DNA of 33,323 bases from a virus: positions 1 through 33,323 of the IMG/VR virus record IMGVR_UViG_3300029813_000619; one strand, given 5' to 3'. A program made the translations under genes and the position numbers. The notes beneath the pieces were generated by a model. That model was not told the origin of the DNA. It searched no databases and was given only the letters and a program-made list of their open reading frames with translations. This document shows positions 21,263 through 28,618 of this stretch, in pieces. Position 1 is the first letter of the stretch, and every line of letters begins with the position of its first letter.

Positions 21263-23104
21263 TTATTTAAACTTCCGCAGGATTGGAATTTTTGCCATCA
21301 TTCTGCTCATAATTCCTGGCGGAGCTGGCATTGGTGTTGCTCCTGGTAGTGCTGGCGATTTTCCTGCTTCTGTTTTTCTCTCTGGCGGAACTTCCTTTTT
21401 TGGTTTTGGTTCTTCCTCTCCTAACAGCACTTCTTCGTATGCTTCTTTGCCCAGTTCCTCTAAAATCATCTTTTGCAGTTCTCTTTTTCTCTTTTGCCAT
21501 TGCTTTACTTCCTCTGGATTATTCGGGTCTGGCTTATCTTCAGCTACTAATTTGTCGTAGAGCATCAGCACCTGATTTAATCTGGTTTCTTGGTCTGGCG
21601 GAATGATTGGCTCGATTTCTACTAAAGCATCCACTTTCACTTCTTTATCCTCTTTAGTAAATTCTTTGAAGGTTACTTCGTCTCCCACGATTCGGTAGAG
21701 CTTATCTTCATCTATGAACTCCCTGTTTAGCTGAATCAGATTGTTCACTAATTGAGTAAGGGCTTCTGCCACTTGGTCTGCGAGAGTGCTTAATCTCAGA
21801 TTGCCCTGCCCTAACAGCATTGCCACTTTTGATGATGGCTCTTGTTTGCTTTTAGGAACTCCTTGCATGTATTCGCTTAGTGCCAATGTTCTTTCTATCT
21901 CAGTCCTCATCATTGCATCCTCATTGATTCCCATTGGGCTGATGTCTGGCGGTCTTTCCACAACCACATCGTCTATTTTCTTTAGTTCCCATTTTGCTCC
22001 TGGTGCGAAGATAATGTCGTCTTTGGAAATCCCTCTGTCTTTGAGAATTTTCACTACGGGGTCGAGCATCAGGATGACATCGTCCATTCTTTGGTTTCTT
22101 AAATCTGCAATTTCAAGGATGGTTGTTTCGACTGGCTCAATGTGTCCTGTTGCCCAGAATTCCCAGTTGAGCAGGTGGTCTGGCAGGTCTATGAAAATTC
22201 TGCCGTTGTTTATTTTTTGGTAGGGATTGTCATCGTCTCTAATCAGCACTTCCTGATTGGCAATTACTATCAGTTTCTTTTCTTCGTAATCCCAAATCTC
22301 CCAGAGTTCTACCTGCTTTTCCCCTTCTGCTTTTTCTCCGACCTTAATTTCTTCTCCCCCTTCTTCTGATTTTTTCGTCTTGCCTTTTATCTGCGACATT
22401 TTTAATCCATTGATTTCGTATCGCTCTTTTTTCCAGTCCTCTATTTTTTTTGGTTCTGCAAATTCTAAATTCTTATAAAGCTTTGGCAGTTTTGCATCTT
22501 CTCTGGCTTTTTCTTTTCTCTCTATTGATTCCTTTGTTTTTGCTAATCTGCGAATCAGCCAGGGGCAATCCTCTTGAAGGTCTGTGGTCTCTGGTGCTGG
22601 CAGAATGTCCCAGAGGTCTTCAATATTTACAGCTGGGTCATCGTAATCTCCGTCAGTCAGCCAAGTCGTCATTGCTATTCCATTACCGTAGGTCGTTGCC
22701 GCTTTCAGCCATTGCCTCAATTTCTTTTTCAGATTGATAACATCGACGCCGAAGTCGTAGTTGACTAAGTCGTCCCACGAGCCCAGTGCTTTTGATTTCA
22801 CATCCTTTTTTTCTCTGGGCAGAATTCTGGTCTTTCTCTTTGCGGTTGCCAATCTTGAAACCACTGTCTCTACAATTTCAAAAGCGATTGCGGGCATTAG
22901 CCGTGTTTCGTAGGCGTAGTTTTCCTTGTCTTGGTATGCTCGGTAGAGTTTATACATCCGCAACCATTTCGTTTGGAACGGCTTTCGGAATTGCTCTGCT
23001 CTCTTGAATCTCTTTTTCCACTTCTCTATGAGCTTTTCATCCTCTGATGAAGGACTATATTCCGCCTCTGACTTTAATGTTGTTTTTGTTTCTTGTTCTG
23101 GCAT
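21263..23104 (-). CDS. Portal protein (podovirus type)
   Basis: A 613-residue portal that forms the DNA gate at one capsid vertex and docks the terminase. The start is ATG 23104 (MPEQETKTTL); the upstream extension would run through a hairpin. Recognisable portal features are the N-terminal KRAEQFRKPFQTKWLRMYKL, MPAIAFEIVETVVSRL, the central MDDVILMLDPVVKILKDRGI with PGAKWELKKIDD, and the long helix SSKVAMLLGQGNLRLSTLAD that lines the channel. The tail is Pro/Lys-rich and ends KIPILRKFK. The pattern resembles P22-type portals more than long-tail HK97 types. A large hairpin and its own promoter lie immediately upstream. Confidence 0.88.
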   Translation of the reverse strand: MPEQETKTTLKSEAEYSPSSEDEKLIEKWKKRFKRAEQFRKPFQTKWLRMYKLYRAYQDKENYAYETRLMPAIAFEIVETVVSRLATAKRKTRILPREKKDVKSKALGSWDDLVNYDFGVDVINLKKKLRQWLKAATTYGNGIAMTTWLTDGDYDDPAVNIEDLWDILPAPETTDLQEDCPWLIRRLAKTKESIERKEKAREDAKLPKLYKNLEFAEPKKIEDWKKERYEINGLKMSQIKGKTKKSEEGGEEIKVGEKAEGEKQVELWEIWDYEEKKLIVIANQEVLIRDDDNPYQKINNGRIFIDLPDHLLNWEFWATGHIEPVETTILEIADLRNQRMDDVILMLDPVVKILKDRGISKDDIIFAPGAKWELKKIDDVVVERPPDISPMGINEDAMMRTEIERTLALSEYMQGVPKSKQEPSSKVAMLLGQGNLRLSTLADQVAEALTQLVNNLIQLNREFIDEDKLYRIVGDEVTFKEFTKEDKEVKVDALVEIEPIIPPDQETRLNQVLMLYDKLVAEDKPDPNNPEEVKQWQKRKRELQKMILEELGKEAYEEVLLGEEEPKPKKEVPPERKTEAGKSPALPGATPMPAPPGIMSRMMAKIPILRKFK

Positions 23105-23118
23105 GGTTGAAAAAATTT

Positions 23119-23204
23119 CCAAATAAAAAACGGGGTCGCAACTTCCCGTCCTCAAAATTTCACCATTTCAAAAAATGGTTTGAGGACAGAAGTCGCAACC
23201 CCGT
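23119..23204 (-). terminator. Long 26-bp hairpin with U-tract before the portal
   Basis: The arms at 23130-23156 and 23179-23204 pair over 26 bp with one bulge; in the minus-strand RNA three pairs are G-U, so the RNA helix is better than the DNA palindrome. An inner CCATTT/AAATGG stem lies in the loop. TTTTTTATTT follows on the minus strand, 15 nt before the portal ATG. It could terminate restriction-cassette transcripts or act as an attenuator for the portal operon. Confidence 0.75.
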
Positions 23205-23238
23205 GCTTTGCCGTCAGGTTACTTATTCTGCTTTTTTT

Positions 23239-23268
23239 ATTTTAACAAATGTAAAAGGTGCGTGTCAA
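23239..23268 (-). promoter_or_regulatory. Promoter reading into the portal operon
   Basis: Minus strand: perfect -35 TTGACA (23263-23268), 18-bp spacer, -10 TAAAAT (23239-23244; 5 of 6). It begins just after the vsr stop codon. The predicted leader of about 125 nt contains the 26-bp hairpin. Confidence 0.65.
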
Positions 23269-23269
23269 G

Positions 23270-23677
23270 TCACTTCAGGCAACTGCGGATTTTTCTGACC
23301 AGTTTTGTCGGCTGTTCCCCGAACTCATGCTCCCATATTCTGAGCACTTTCCAGCCCTTTGCCCTGTAAAAAGCATTGACCTTGCGGTCTCTTGCCTTGT
23401 TTCTGGCAATTTTTTTGTCCCAGTATTCCCTGTTGCTTTTTGGCATTATGCAATGCTTTTTGCATCCGTGCCAAAAACATCCGTCTGCAAAAACAGCAAG
23501 CTCTGCCTTTGGGAATATAAAGTCAGGGTTGCCGTAATTTTTCCTGCAGTGCCTTCGCCATCCGATGATTTTGTTCCTTCTGAAAAGCGAAGCAAGCTCC
23601 GCCTCTGTTGTCTTGTTGCCTTTGCTTCGGATGGCAGACATGTTTTTGCTTCTTTGTTTTCTGCTGATTCTGTCCAT
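23270..23677 (-). CDS. vsr: Very short patch repair endonuclease (Vsr)
   Basis: A 135-residue Vsr-family endonuclease, which nicks T:G mismatches created by deamination of 5-methylcytosine. The family order is complete: DRISRKQRSKNMSAIRSKG, NPDFIF (catalytic Asp52), AVFADGCFWHGCKKHC (His70, His75 and zinc Cys residues), PKSNREYWDKKIARN and VLRIWEHEF. It follows the restriction gene by 3 bp and closes the cassette, where it would counter mutation at sites methylated by the adjacent cytosine methyltransferase. Some Vsr relatives accompany restriction systems and may cut DNA directly, so a second nuclease role cannot be excluded. Confidence 0.93.
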   Translation of the reverse strand: MDRISRKQRSKNMSAIRSKGNKTTEAELASLFRRNKIIGWRRHCRKNYGNPDFIFPKAELAVFADGCFWHGCKKHCIMPKSNREYWDKKIARNKARDRKVNAFYRAKGWKVLRIWEHEFGEQPTKLVRKIRSCLK

Positions 23678-23680
23678 ACT

Positions 23681-24844
23681 TTAATCTTCTTCCTGCTCTG
23701 TATCCTCGCCGTCTGCTTTCTTCCCGTTTTGAATCATAAATCCTTCGTAAGAGCCGATGCGGGTGAAATCAATGTCGTATGTCTTGCTGTCGATTTTGTA
23801 GACAACCACCGTATCAAGCCCTATCATCTGAAGCTTGTCGTATGTGAGAAGCTCCCGCTCCTTCAGGTTCATAATGTCACGCAGAAGCCATTTGCCGAGT
23901 GCAGAGTTCGGGTTGCTCATAAGTGCCTTGCTGTTGTCCTGGCATACCTTTGCACTCATTGCCGTCCTGTCTGGCAGGGTGAGCTCGAATGCCTCGTCAC
24001 GGGGAGGGAAGAACTTCGGAAACTTTTCGTGAATCCATGCTGGAATAGGAATGTAAATCTCATTCGGGTCACGGGGACGCCCAGACGCATTCCACTGGTT
24101 AAGCCCGCTCTTTTCTGGCACATGCTTCACTCCGCCCCGCATTGAGTAAAGCGGAAGAAAAATGTGGGGCTGAACTTTAATCGGTGCGAATATCAGCTTG
24201 CCTTCTTCGATGAGTTTGTCTATCTGGCTGAACGGGTCTTCGAGAATCCGCACTGGCACTTCGAGCAGGATGTTCCCCGTCACGAATCTCTTGTAGAGAA
24301 CGCTTTTCGAATTGCTGAATGAGTAATCTGCGGAGGGGTCAGAGAACTGAATTGTGTTGCCAGTAGTGCGGATGTTTTTTATTCCGCCGATTTTTATCAG
24401 CGGAGCTGGCGTTTCAAACACTATAATTTTCCCGACTCTGCGGGCTACGCAGTGATAGACGATGTTGTCGAGACCAAAAATTCTTTTTGTTGTTTCAATG
24501 CGTTTGTTTCTGAGTTCGGCAATCTTTTTTATCTTGTCTTCGGTTGCCAGTGCATGAAATACTGCATGGTCGCTGTTGAACTCTGCCACCTTCTGCATTG
24601 ACCTGCCGTTGCCCTCAAGGAAGGTCTTGATTCCGAATCCCATCTTGTTTTTTGAAGCGTCGGCTGATGCATCAGAACGGGACAGGTTCTCGGCTTCAAA
24701 TGCCTTGCAAAACAAATTTTCTGTCGCTCGGTATGCGAGATATGGCTCTGGTGCTTCCGAAAATAATCTTGAAAGCGAGCCGACTGCCTTAAGCAGTCGC
24801 TCATAATAATTCACTTGTTTTTCTGACTGGCTCTCTATAAACAT
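23681..24844 (-). CDS. Type II restriction endonuclease with B3-like recognition domain
   Basis: A 387-residue protein starting at ATG 24844 (MFIESQSEKQ), 8 bp after the methyltransferase. The N-terminal part contains ADASKNKMGFGIKTFLEGNG and QKVAEFN (about residues 60-90), a pattern I associate with restriction enzymes and where the nuclease centre may lie. The C-terminal part (about 245-365) has RPRDPNEIYIPIPAWIHEKF, then FELTLPDRTAMSAKVCQDNS and NPNSALGKWLLRDIM, which resemble the B3-like DNA-recognition domain of NgoFVII/BfiI-type enzymes. The phospholipase-D HxK motif of those enzymes is not seen, so the catalytic domain appears different. Position between a C5 methyltransferase and vsr supports the call. 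Confidence 0.82.
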   Translation of the reverse strand: MFIESQSEKQVNYYERLLKAVGSLSRLFSEAPEPYLAYRATENLFCKAFEAENLSRSDASADASKNKMGFGIKTFLEGNGRSMQKVAEFNSDHAVFHALATEDKIKKIAELRNKRIETTKRIFGLDNIVYHCVARRVGKIIVFETPAPLIKIGGIKNIRTTGNTIQFSDPSADYSFSNSKSVLYKRFVTGNILLEVPVRILEDPFSQIDKLIEEGKLIFAPIKVQPHIFLPLYSMRGGVKHVPEKSGLNQWNASGRPRDPNEIYIPIPAWIHEKFPKFFPPRDEAFELTLPDRTAMSAKVCQDNSKALMSNPNSALGKWLLRDIMNLKERELLTYDKLQMIGLDTVVVYKIDSKTYDIDFTRIGSYEGFMIQNGKKADGEDTEQEED

Positions 24845-24852
24845 AACTCTTT

Positions 24853-25806
24853 TTAATCTAAAGCTTTTCTGACTTGACGGGCTATTCGCCCGATTACGGA
24901 AACCGTCACCGAATTTCCGAACTGCTTGTATAGTTTTGTGTCGGGAATGTCTTTCGGGAGCTTGAATCTTTCGGGGAAGCCCTGCAACCTTGCACATTCT
25001 CTGGGAGTAATTTTTCTGATTCCCTTTCCGTTTCTTATCAGCGGAACATTGTGTCCGCCCGTTCCCATGTTGGCAGTCAGTGTCGGGCACATTCCCTTTT
25101 TGTTTTCCCGCACATAAACTCTCCGCCACTGATAGACAGTGTTGTGCGATTTCATTGCCTTGTTCAGTTTCGTATAATACGGATGGCTTTTCGGATAGTA
25201 ATATCTGTCTTCTACGCCGTCGTCAAGAAGGTCGGCAACGCTCTTTGTCAGCAGAATCGGCTCTGGGAATTCAAACGCATCATGTGCTTTTTTTGTTTTA
25301 AAGCCGACGATATAAATCCTTTCTCTGCTCTGCGGAACATTTCCGTATTTCATGCTGTTGAGCACTTCTGCTTTTACATGGTAGCCCATATCGCTGAGTG
25401 CTTCCGATATGATGCCGAATGTCCTTCCTTTGTCGTGCGACTTCAGATTTTTCACATTCTCAAGAAAAACTGCCTTTGGTTTTTTATCCCGCAAAATTCT
25501 GACAATTTCAAAAAACAAATTTCCCCGACCAGTGTCAAGGAAACCCCTGCGGTATCCCGCAATGGAGAATGGCTGGCATGGAAATCCGCCGAGCAAAATA
25601 TCAAAATTCGGCAAAGACGAGCTTTTTATCTTTGCCACGTCGGCAATCGTCAGCGGGACTTTTTTAAAGTTGAGTTCGTAAGTCGCTTTGCAGTATGGGT
25701 CGAAATCGTTGGCAAAAACGGTTTCAAATCCCGCCCTCTCGAATCCTATCCTGATTCCGCCCACGCCAGCGAAGAGGTCAATTGTGGTTAGTTTTCGAGT
25801 GGACAT
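24853..25806 (-). CDS. DNA (cytosine-5) methyltransferase
   Basis: A 317-residue C5-methyltransferase using S-adenosylmethionine. Motifs in order: I, DLFAGVGG (10-17); IV, GGFPCQPFS with catalytic Cys76; VI, FLENVKNL (Glu115); VIII, QSRERIYIVG (158-167); a target-recognition segment containing CPTLTANMGTGGHNVPLI; IX, RECARLQGFP; X, KQFGNSV. It is complete and probably active. Its recognition sequence should match that of the adjacent restriction enzyme, but I cannot name it from sequence. A promoter with a perfect TATAAT ends 10 nt before the ATG, so the gene is expressed ahead of the nuclease from an almost leaderless mRNA, a sensible order for establishing protection first. Confidence 0.96.
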   Translation of the reverse strand: MSTRKLTTIDLFAGVGGIRIGFERAGFETVFANDFDPYCKATYELNFKKVPLTIADVAKIKSSSLPNFDILLGGFPCQPFSIAGYRRGFLDTGRGNLFFEIVRILRDKKPKAVFLENVKNLKSHDKGRTFGIISEALSDMGYHVKAEVLNSMKYGNVPQSRERIYIVGFKTKKAHDAFEFPEPILLTKSVADLLDDGVEDRYYYPKSHPYYTKLNKAMKSHNTVYQWRRVYVRENKKGMCPTLTANMGTGGHNVPLIRNGKGIRKITPRECARLQGFPERFKLPKDIPDTKLYKQFGNSVTVSVIGRIARQVRKALD

Positions 25807-25816
25807 AATTATTTTA

Positions 25817-25845
25817 ATTATATCAAAAATTTATTAATCGGGCAA
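25817..25845 (-). promoter_or_regulatory. Promoter of the restriction-modification cassette
   Basis: Minus strand: -35 TTGCCC (25840-25845), 17-bp spacer, perfect -10 TATAAT (25817-25822), then 10 nt to the ATG. The -35 overlaps one arm of a 9-bp inverted repeat. Confidence 0.72.
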
Positions 25846-25884
25846 CTTGATGATATCCACACCCCTTCAGAAAAATGCCCGATT
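25836..25884. promoter_or_regulatory. Inverted repeat over the cassette promoter
   Basis: AATCGGGCA at 25836-25844 is perfectly inverted at 25876-25884 with 31 bp between. One arm covers the -35. It may be an operator for autoregulation by the methyltransferase or, in transcripts from the upstream promoter, an RNA hairpin. Confidence 0.55.
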
Positions 25885-25909
25885 CAAAGTTTTCCCGCAT
25901 GCTTATTTT

Positions 25910-25918
25910 ATTATAGCA
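25910..25918 (-). promoter_or_regulatory. Second, extended -10 promoter
   Basis: Minus strand TGCTATAAT is a full extended -10 box. TTGACA occurs at 25941-25946, but at 25 bp it is too far to pair with it. Transcripts would carry a leader of about 95 nt containing the inverted repeat. Confidence 0.5.
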
Positions 25919-25956
25919 TAATTTGTTGCGTCCCGCACGCTGTCAATGGTATTTTT

Positions 25957-26913
25957 TTATTTCAAATAATTTTCAATGTTTTCTTTATGCTCCTCGTAAG
26001 TTTCAGCACAGTGAATTTGTCCTTCGCCGTCGTGCAGATAATAAAAATAATCGCTGGGCTGGTCGTGAACTACTGCTTCAATCGCTGCCAGTCCTGGATT
26101 GCAGATTGGTGCTGGAGGTTTGCCTTCGTGCAGGTAGGTATTGTAAGATGATTCTATTTTGTATTCCTCTGGCGTTACTGGTCTCCACCAATTGCCTGGT
26201 TCTCCCACGATGTATTGAATGCTTGCGTCTACCTGGAGTGGCATCGGCTTGAGCAACCTGTTCCAGATTATTCCCGCTATCAATGGCATTTGTTCTTTGT
26301 CGCCTGCTTCTCTTTGAATGATGGAAGCCAGTATGATTGCCGTGTCATTACGGATGTTTTGTTCTTTGAATTCCTTGAAGATTGCCTGGCATTTTTCATT
26401 GAATTTATCTCTCATTCTTTTTGCTACTTGTTTACCTGTGTAATCTAAATTAAGCAGGTAGGTGTCTGGAAACAGGTATCCTTCTTCGGCATGGCTCAGG
26501 AAGTTTTCTTTTGTGTTTTTATCCCAGCCGAGTTTCTTTTGCATCGCTTCTGCGATTTCTTCTTTCCGCAGTCCTTCTGGTATCACTGCCCATTTCTGGT
26601 AAGGATAATTGACCAGCGTGTCTGCCAATTTCCAGGCATCCATTGCTTTTGAAATCTTGTATCCGCCTGGCTTTATTTTGCCCTGCCATCCTTTCTTTTT
26701 TAGCACATAATTGAATGCCCATTCGCTTCTTATGTAGCCCTGCTCTTTTAGTTTAGGAATGAGTTCTTCTTCTGTTGTGGTCAGATTGACTACGATTCTC
26801 TCTGTCTCTGCTCCTTTTTGCGGTGCTGAGAATTGGGATTGAAATGCGAAGACGGCGATTGCTGTCACCAGAATTATCCCGCTTATAATTGTTATTTTTT
26901 GCTTTCCGCTCAT
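25957..26913 (-). CDS. mltG: Endolytic murein transglycosylase MltG
   Basis: A 318-residue YceG/MltG protein, which cuts nascent glycan strands at the outer face of the membrane. It has an N-terminal anchor (ITIISGIILVTAIAVFAF, residues 8-25), a LysM-like region (about 35-125), the hallmark EEGYLFPDTY (143-152), the catalytic Glu202 in ASIIQREAGD, and the C-terminal signature YNTYLHEGKPPAPICNPGLA with AIEAVV. Nothing essential is missing. MltG is normally chromosomal, so its presence between terminase and portal is unusual. It has its own promoter 7 nt upstream and tandem terminators before it, the organisation of a moron. The start is ATG 26913; an in-frame GTG precedes it. Confidence 0.93.
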   Translation of the reverse strand: MSGKQKITIISGIILVTAIAVFAFQSQFSAPQKGAETERIVVNLTTTEEELIPKLKEQGYIRSEWAFNYVLKKKGWQGKIKPGGYKISKAMDAWKLADTLVNYPYQKWAVIPEGLRKEEIAEAMQKKLGWDKNTKENFLSHAEEGYLFPDTYLLNLDYTGKQVAKRMRDKFNEKCQAIFKEFKEQNIRNDTAIILASIIQREAGDKEQMPLIAGIIWNRLLKPMPLQVDASIQYIVGEPGNWWRPVTPEEYKIESSYNTYLHEGKPPAPICNPGLAAIEAVVHDQPSDYFYYLHDGEGQIHCAETYEEHKENIENYLK

Positions 26914-26920
26914 CACTCTT

Positions 26921-26949
26921 ATTATCTTTTTATATCAAAACAAAGTCAA
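26921..26949 (-). promoter_or_regulatory. Promoter of mltG
   Basis: Minus strand: -35 TTGACT (26944-26949), 17-bp spacer, -10 GATAAT (26921-26926), then 7 nt to ATG 26913, predicting a leaderless mRNA. The -35 lies in the 3' arm of a terminator-like hairpin. Confidence 0.75.
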
Positions 26950-26988
26950 GGGCTTCTGCTCTGGGTTGGCAGAGCTTCCGCCCTTGAC
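26937..26988 (-). terminator. Two-tier hairpin terminator upstream of mltG
   Basis: GTCAAGGGC/GCCCTTGAC (26945-26953 with 26980-26988) encloses GCTCTG/CAGAGC (26958-26963 with 26970-26975), all perfect. TTTGTTTT follows on the minus strand. Confidence 0.75.
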
Positions 26989-27022
26989 CATCTGTTCTGC
27001 CACATTTTATTTATTTTGTCAA

Positions 27023-27070
27023 GACCAAAACAAAAACCTCTGGGATTGGCAGAGATTTTTTTATTGGTTT
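27023..27070 (-). terminator. Terminator after the secreted-protein gene
   Basis: CTCTG/CAGAG (27038-27042 with 27050-27054), flanked by A-rich and T-rich tracts on both sides, followed by GGTTTTTGTTTTGG on the minus strand; the form suits termination in both directions. Its core, CTCTGGGATTGGCAGAG, is nearly the same as that of the hairpin at 26945-26988. Confidence 0.7.
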
Positions 27071-27097
27071 TGTTTGCTTTTTGGTCTCTTATCTGCT

Positions 27098-27691
27098 TTA
27101 ATTTTGCCACTTCACTGCATCGGCATAGGCTTTTCCCTCGCAACAATATCCCCAATCGCATTCCCAGTCACCTGTAGTACAACAGTGTATATGTGAGCAC
27201 TCATCTTCCATATAACAATAATAACTTCCCTGACAATCTGCCATATCTGTTAAAACGACTCTATAATCCTGAGTAAATGAATGATACCATAAATAACCCC
27301 ATCCACTTGTCCCATATTGACTTATTTCCTGATTCGCAAGCTCTTCTTGTTCTGAAGCATCCCATAAAAGATAAAACACTCCATTTGTTTCGTAGTAATC
27401 TGTTGAAGGAATATAGGCATATTGATACCAATTACCAGAAGAAGGACCTTCATCATACCAAGAGGCGTAATCATATCCCCAGTCGTCTTTATACCAACAC
27501 ATTGAGTATGTGTAATAAAGGGCATCACAATACTTATCGCCCAAACCTACGGGACCATACCAATGAGCACCAACGAGACTGGTTGGACAATCCTGGGTAT
27601 AGGTCGTCGCCATCACATTACCTATTCCTATTGTCCCTAATAGAATCATTGACAGCAAACCAATACCAAATATTTTTGTAATTTTTTCCAT
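27098..27691 (-). CDS. Secreted Tyr/Trp/Cys-rich protein
   Basis: A 197-residue protein. The start is ATG 27691; a TTG four codons earlier is less likely. A clear signal peptide (KITKIFGIGLLSMILLGTIG, with probable cleavage after NVMA) leads to a mature part packed with Tyr, Trp and 11 Cys, for example DKYCDALYYTYSMCWYKDDW, SGNWYQYAYIPSTDYYE and a C-terminal Cys cluster (CSHIHCC, GYCCEG). Disulfides outside the membrane are likely. I recognise no family. The base composition is more AT-rich than in the head genes. A cell-surface moron that alters host surface or blocks superinfection is a reasonable guess only. Confidence 0.8.
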   Translation of the reverse strand: MEKITKIFGIGLLSMILLGTIGIGNVMATTYTQDCPTSLVGAHWYGPVGLGDKYCDALYYTYSMCWYKDDWGYDYASWYDEGPSSGNWYQYAYIPSTDYYETNGVFYLLWDASEQEELANQEISQYGTSGWGYLWYHSFTQDYRVVLTDMADCQGSYYCYMEDECSHIHCCTTGDWECDWGYCCEGKAYADAVKWQN

Positions 27692-27692
27692 A

Positions 27693-28586
27693 TTATTTAA
27701 CAAAATTTTGGTATTGAATTACCATTCCTCTTGCTCCTTCAACCGATATCAGAATATCATAGTCACGAAGTTCATCAATGTTAACTTTACTTAAATCCCT
27801 ACCTTCTTTCCAGTAAAAAACTGTAATTCCATCATACAATGCTTTTTCTCCCATTGTCTCTTTTATTGAATTGGCTTTTGCATCCCCTTCTATTTTATTC
27901 AATAACTCAATTGCCTTTGCCTTTTTTTCTGATAAAGTCATCCCTCCCGTAAACCTTCCTTCTGTAGTGAAAATGTCAGTATATAATGTTCTTATCGTTC
28001 CCATATCGTTAATCTGCTTTAAGATGATTTTCCCGTCTTCTACTAAATAAAGAAAACCCTTATCATCTGCATATTCACTTGCCTTGATGTATTTTACTTC
28101 TCTTTCTCCAAATACCTCATTGATTTCTCTTATTGCCTCTTTCTGCTGTTCTGGCGTTTGTTGGACTGATTTCATCTCTGCGAGACGTTTTTCGAGGCGT
28201 TGGATAATTTCTTCTTTCTCTTCTACTCTCGGAGCTGAAATGAAAAGATAATACTTATTATTATCGCTTGCTGTATATTCTTCTATTATTCCATTCGGCT
28301 GTCGAATTAAAAACTGACTTTTCATTCCATTTAAATCCCATTGGTATCTCTCTACTTCTTCTGCAGGAATAATCCGCACCCATCTTTCAGGGTCTACGCT
28401 TTGTTCGTTACCCTCTGTGTTTAGTGGTTCACCTTCTATAACTTCAGGAGGGATATCTTTAACGGGCAATATATTTTCAGCCGATATAGTTTCTTGGTCT
28501 AAACCTTTTGTTAAAACCGTCACTCCGATTGTTAAGCCCAATACCATTACAAGAAAACCCACAAGAATTGTTCTTTTCTTTACCAT
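27693..28586 (-). CDS. Membrane-anchored extracytoplasmic protein, unrecognised
   Basis: A 297-residue protein with an N-terminal anchor (TILVGFLVMVLGLTIGVTVL, residues 6-25). The outside part starts with an acidic linker, then a beta-rich section (FLIRQPNGIIEEYTASDNNK, YLFISA), a coiled coil at about 120-155 (EEKEEIIQRLEKRLAEMKSV) and a mixed C-terminal domain (DGITVFYWKEGRDLSKVNID). It ends 1 bp before the secreted Cys-rich gene begins, so the two are co-expressed and may act together at the cell surface. No homologue is known to me. Confidence 0.8.
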   Translation of the reverse strand: MVKKRTILVGFLVMVLGLTIGVTVLTKGLDQETISAENILPVKDIPPEVIEGEPLNTEGNEQSVDPERWVRIIPAEEVERYQWDLNGMKSQFLIRQPNGIIEEYTASDNNKYYLFISAPRVEEKEEIIQRLEKRLAEMKSVQQTPEQQKEAIREINEVFGEREVKYIKASEYADDKGFLYLVEDGKIILKQINDMGTIRTLYTDIFTTEGRFTGGMTLSEKKAKAIELLNKIEGDAKANSIKETMGEKALYDGITVFYWKEGRDLSKVNIDELRDYDILISVEGARGMVIQYQNFVK

Positions 28587-28618
28587 AATTCTTTTTTTTA
28601 ATCTTTAATTAATTTTTT

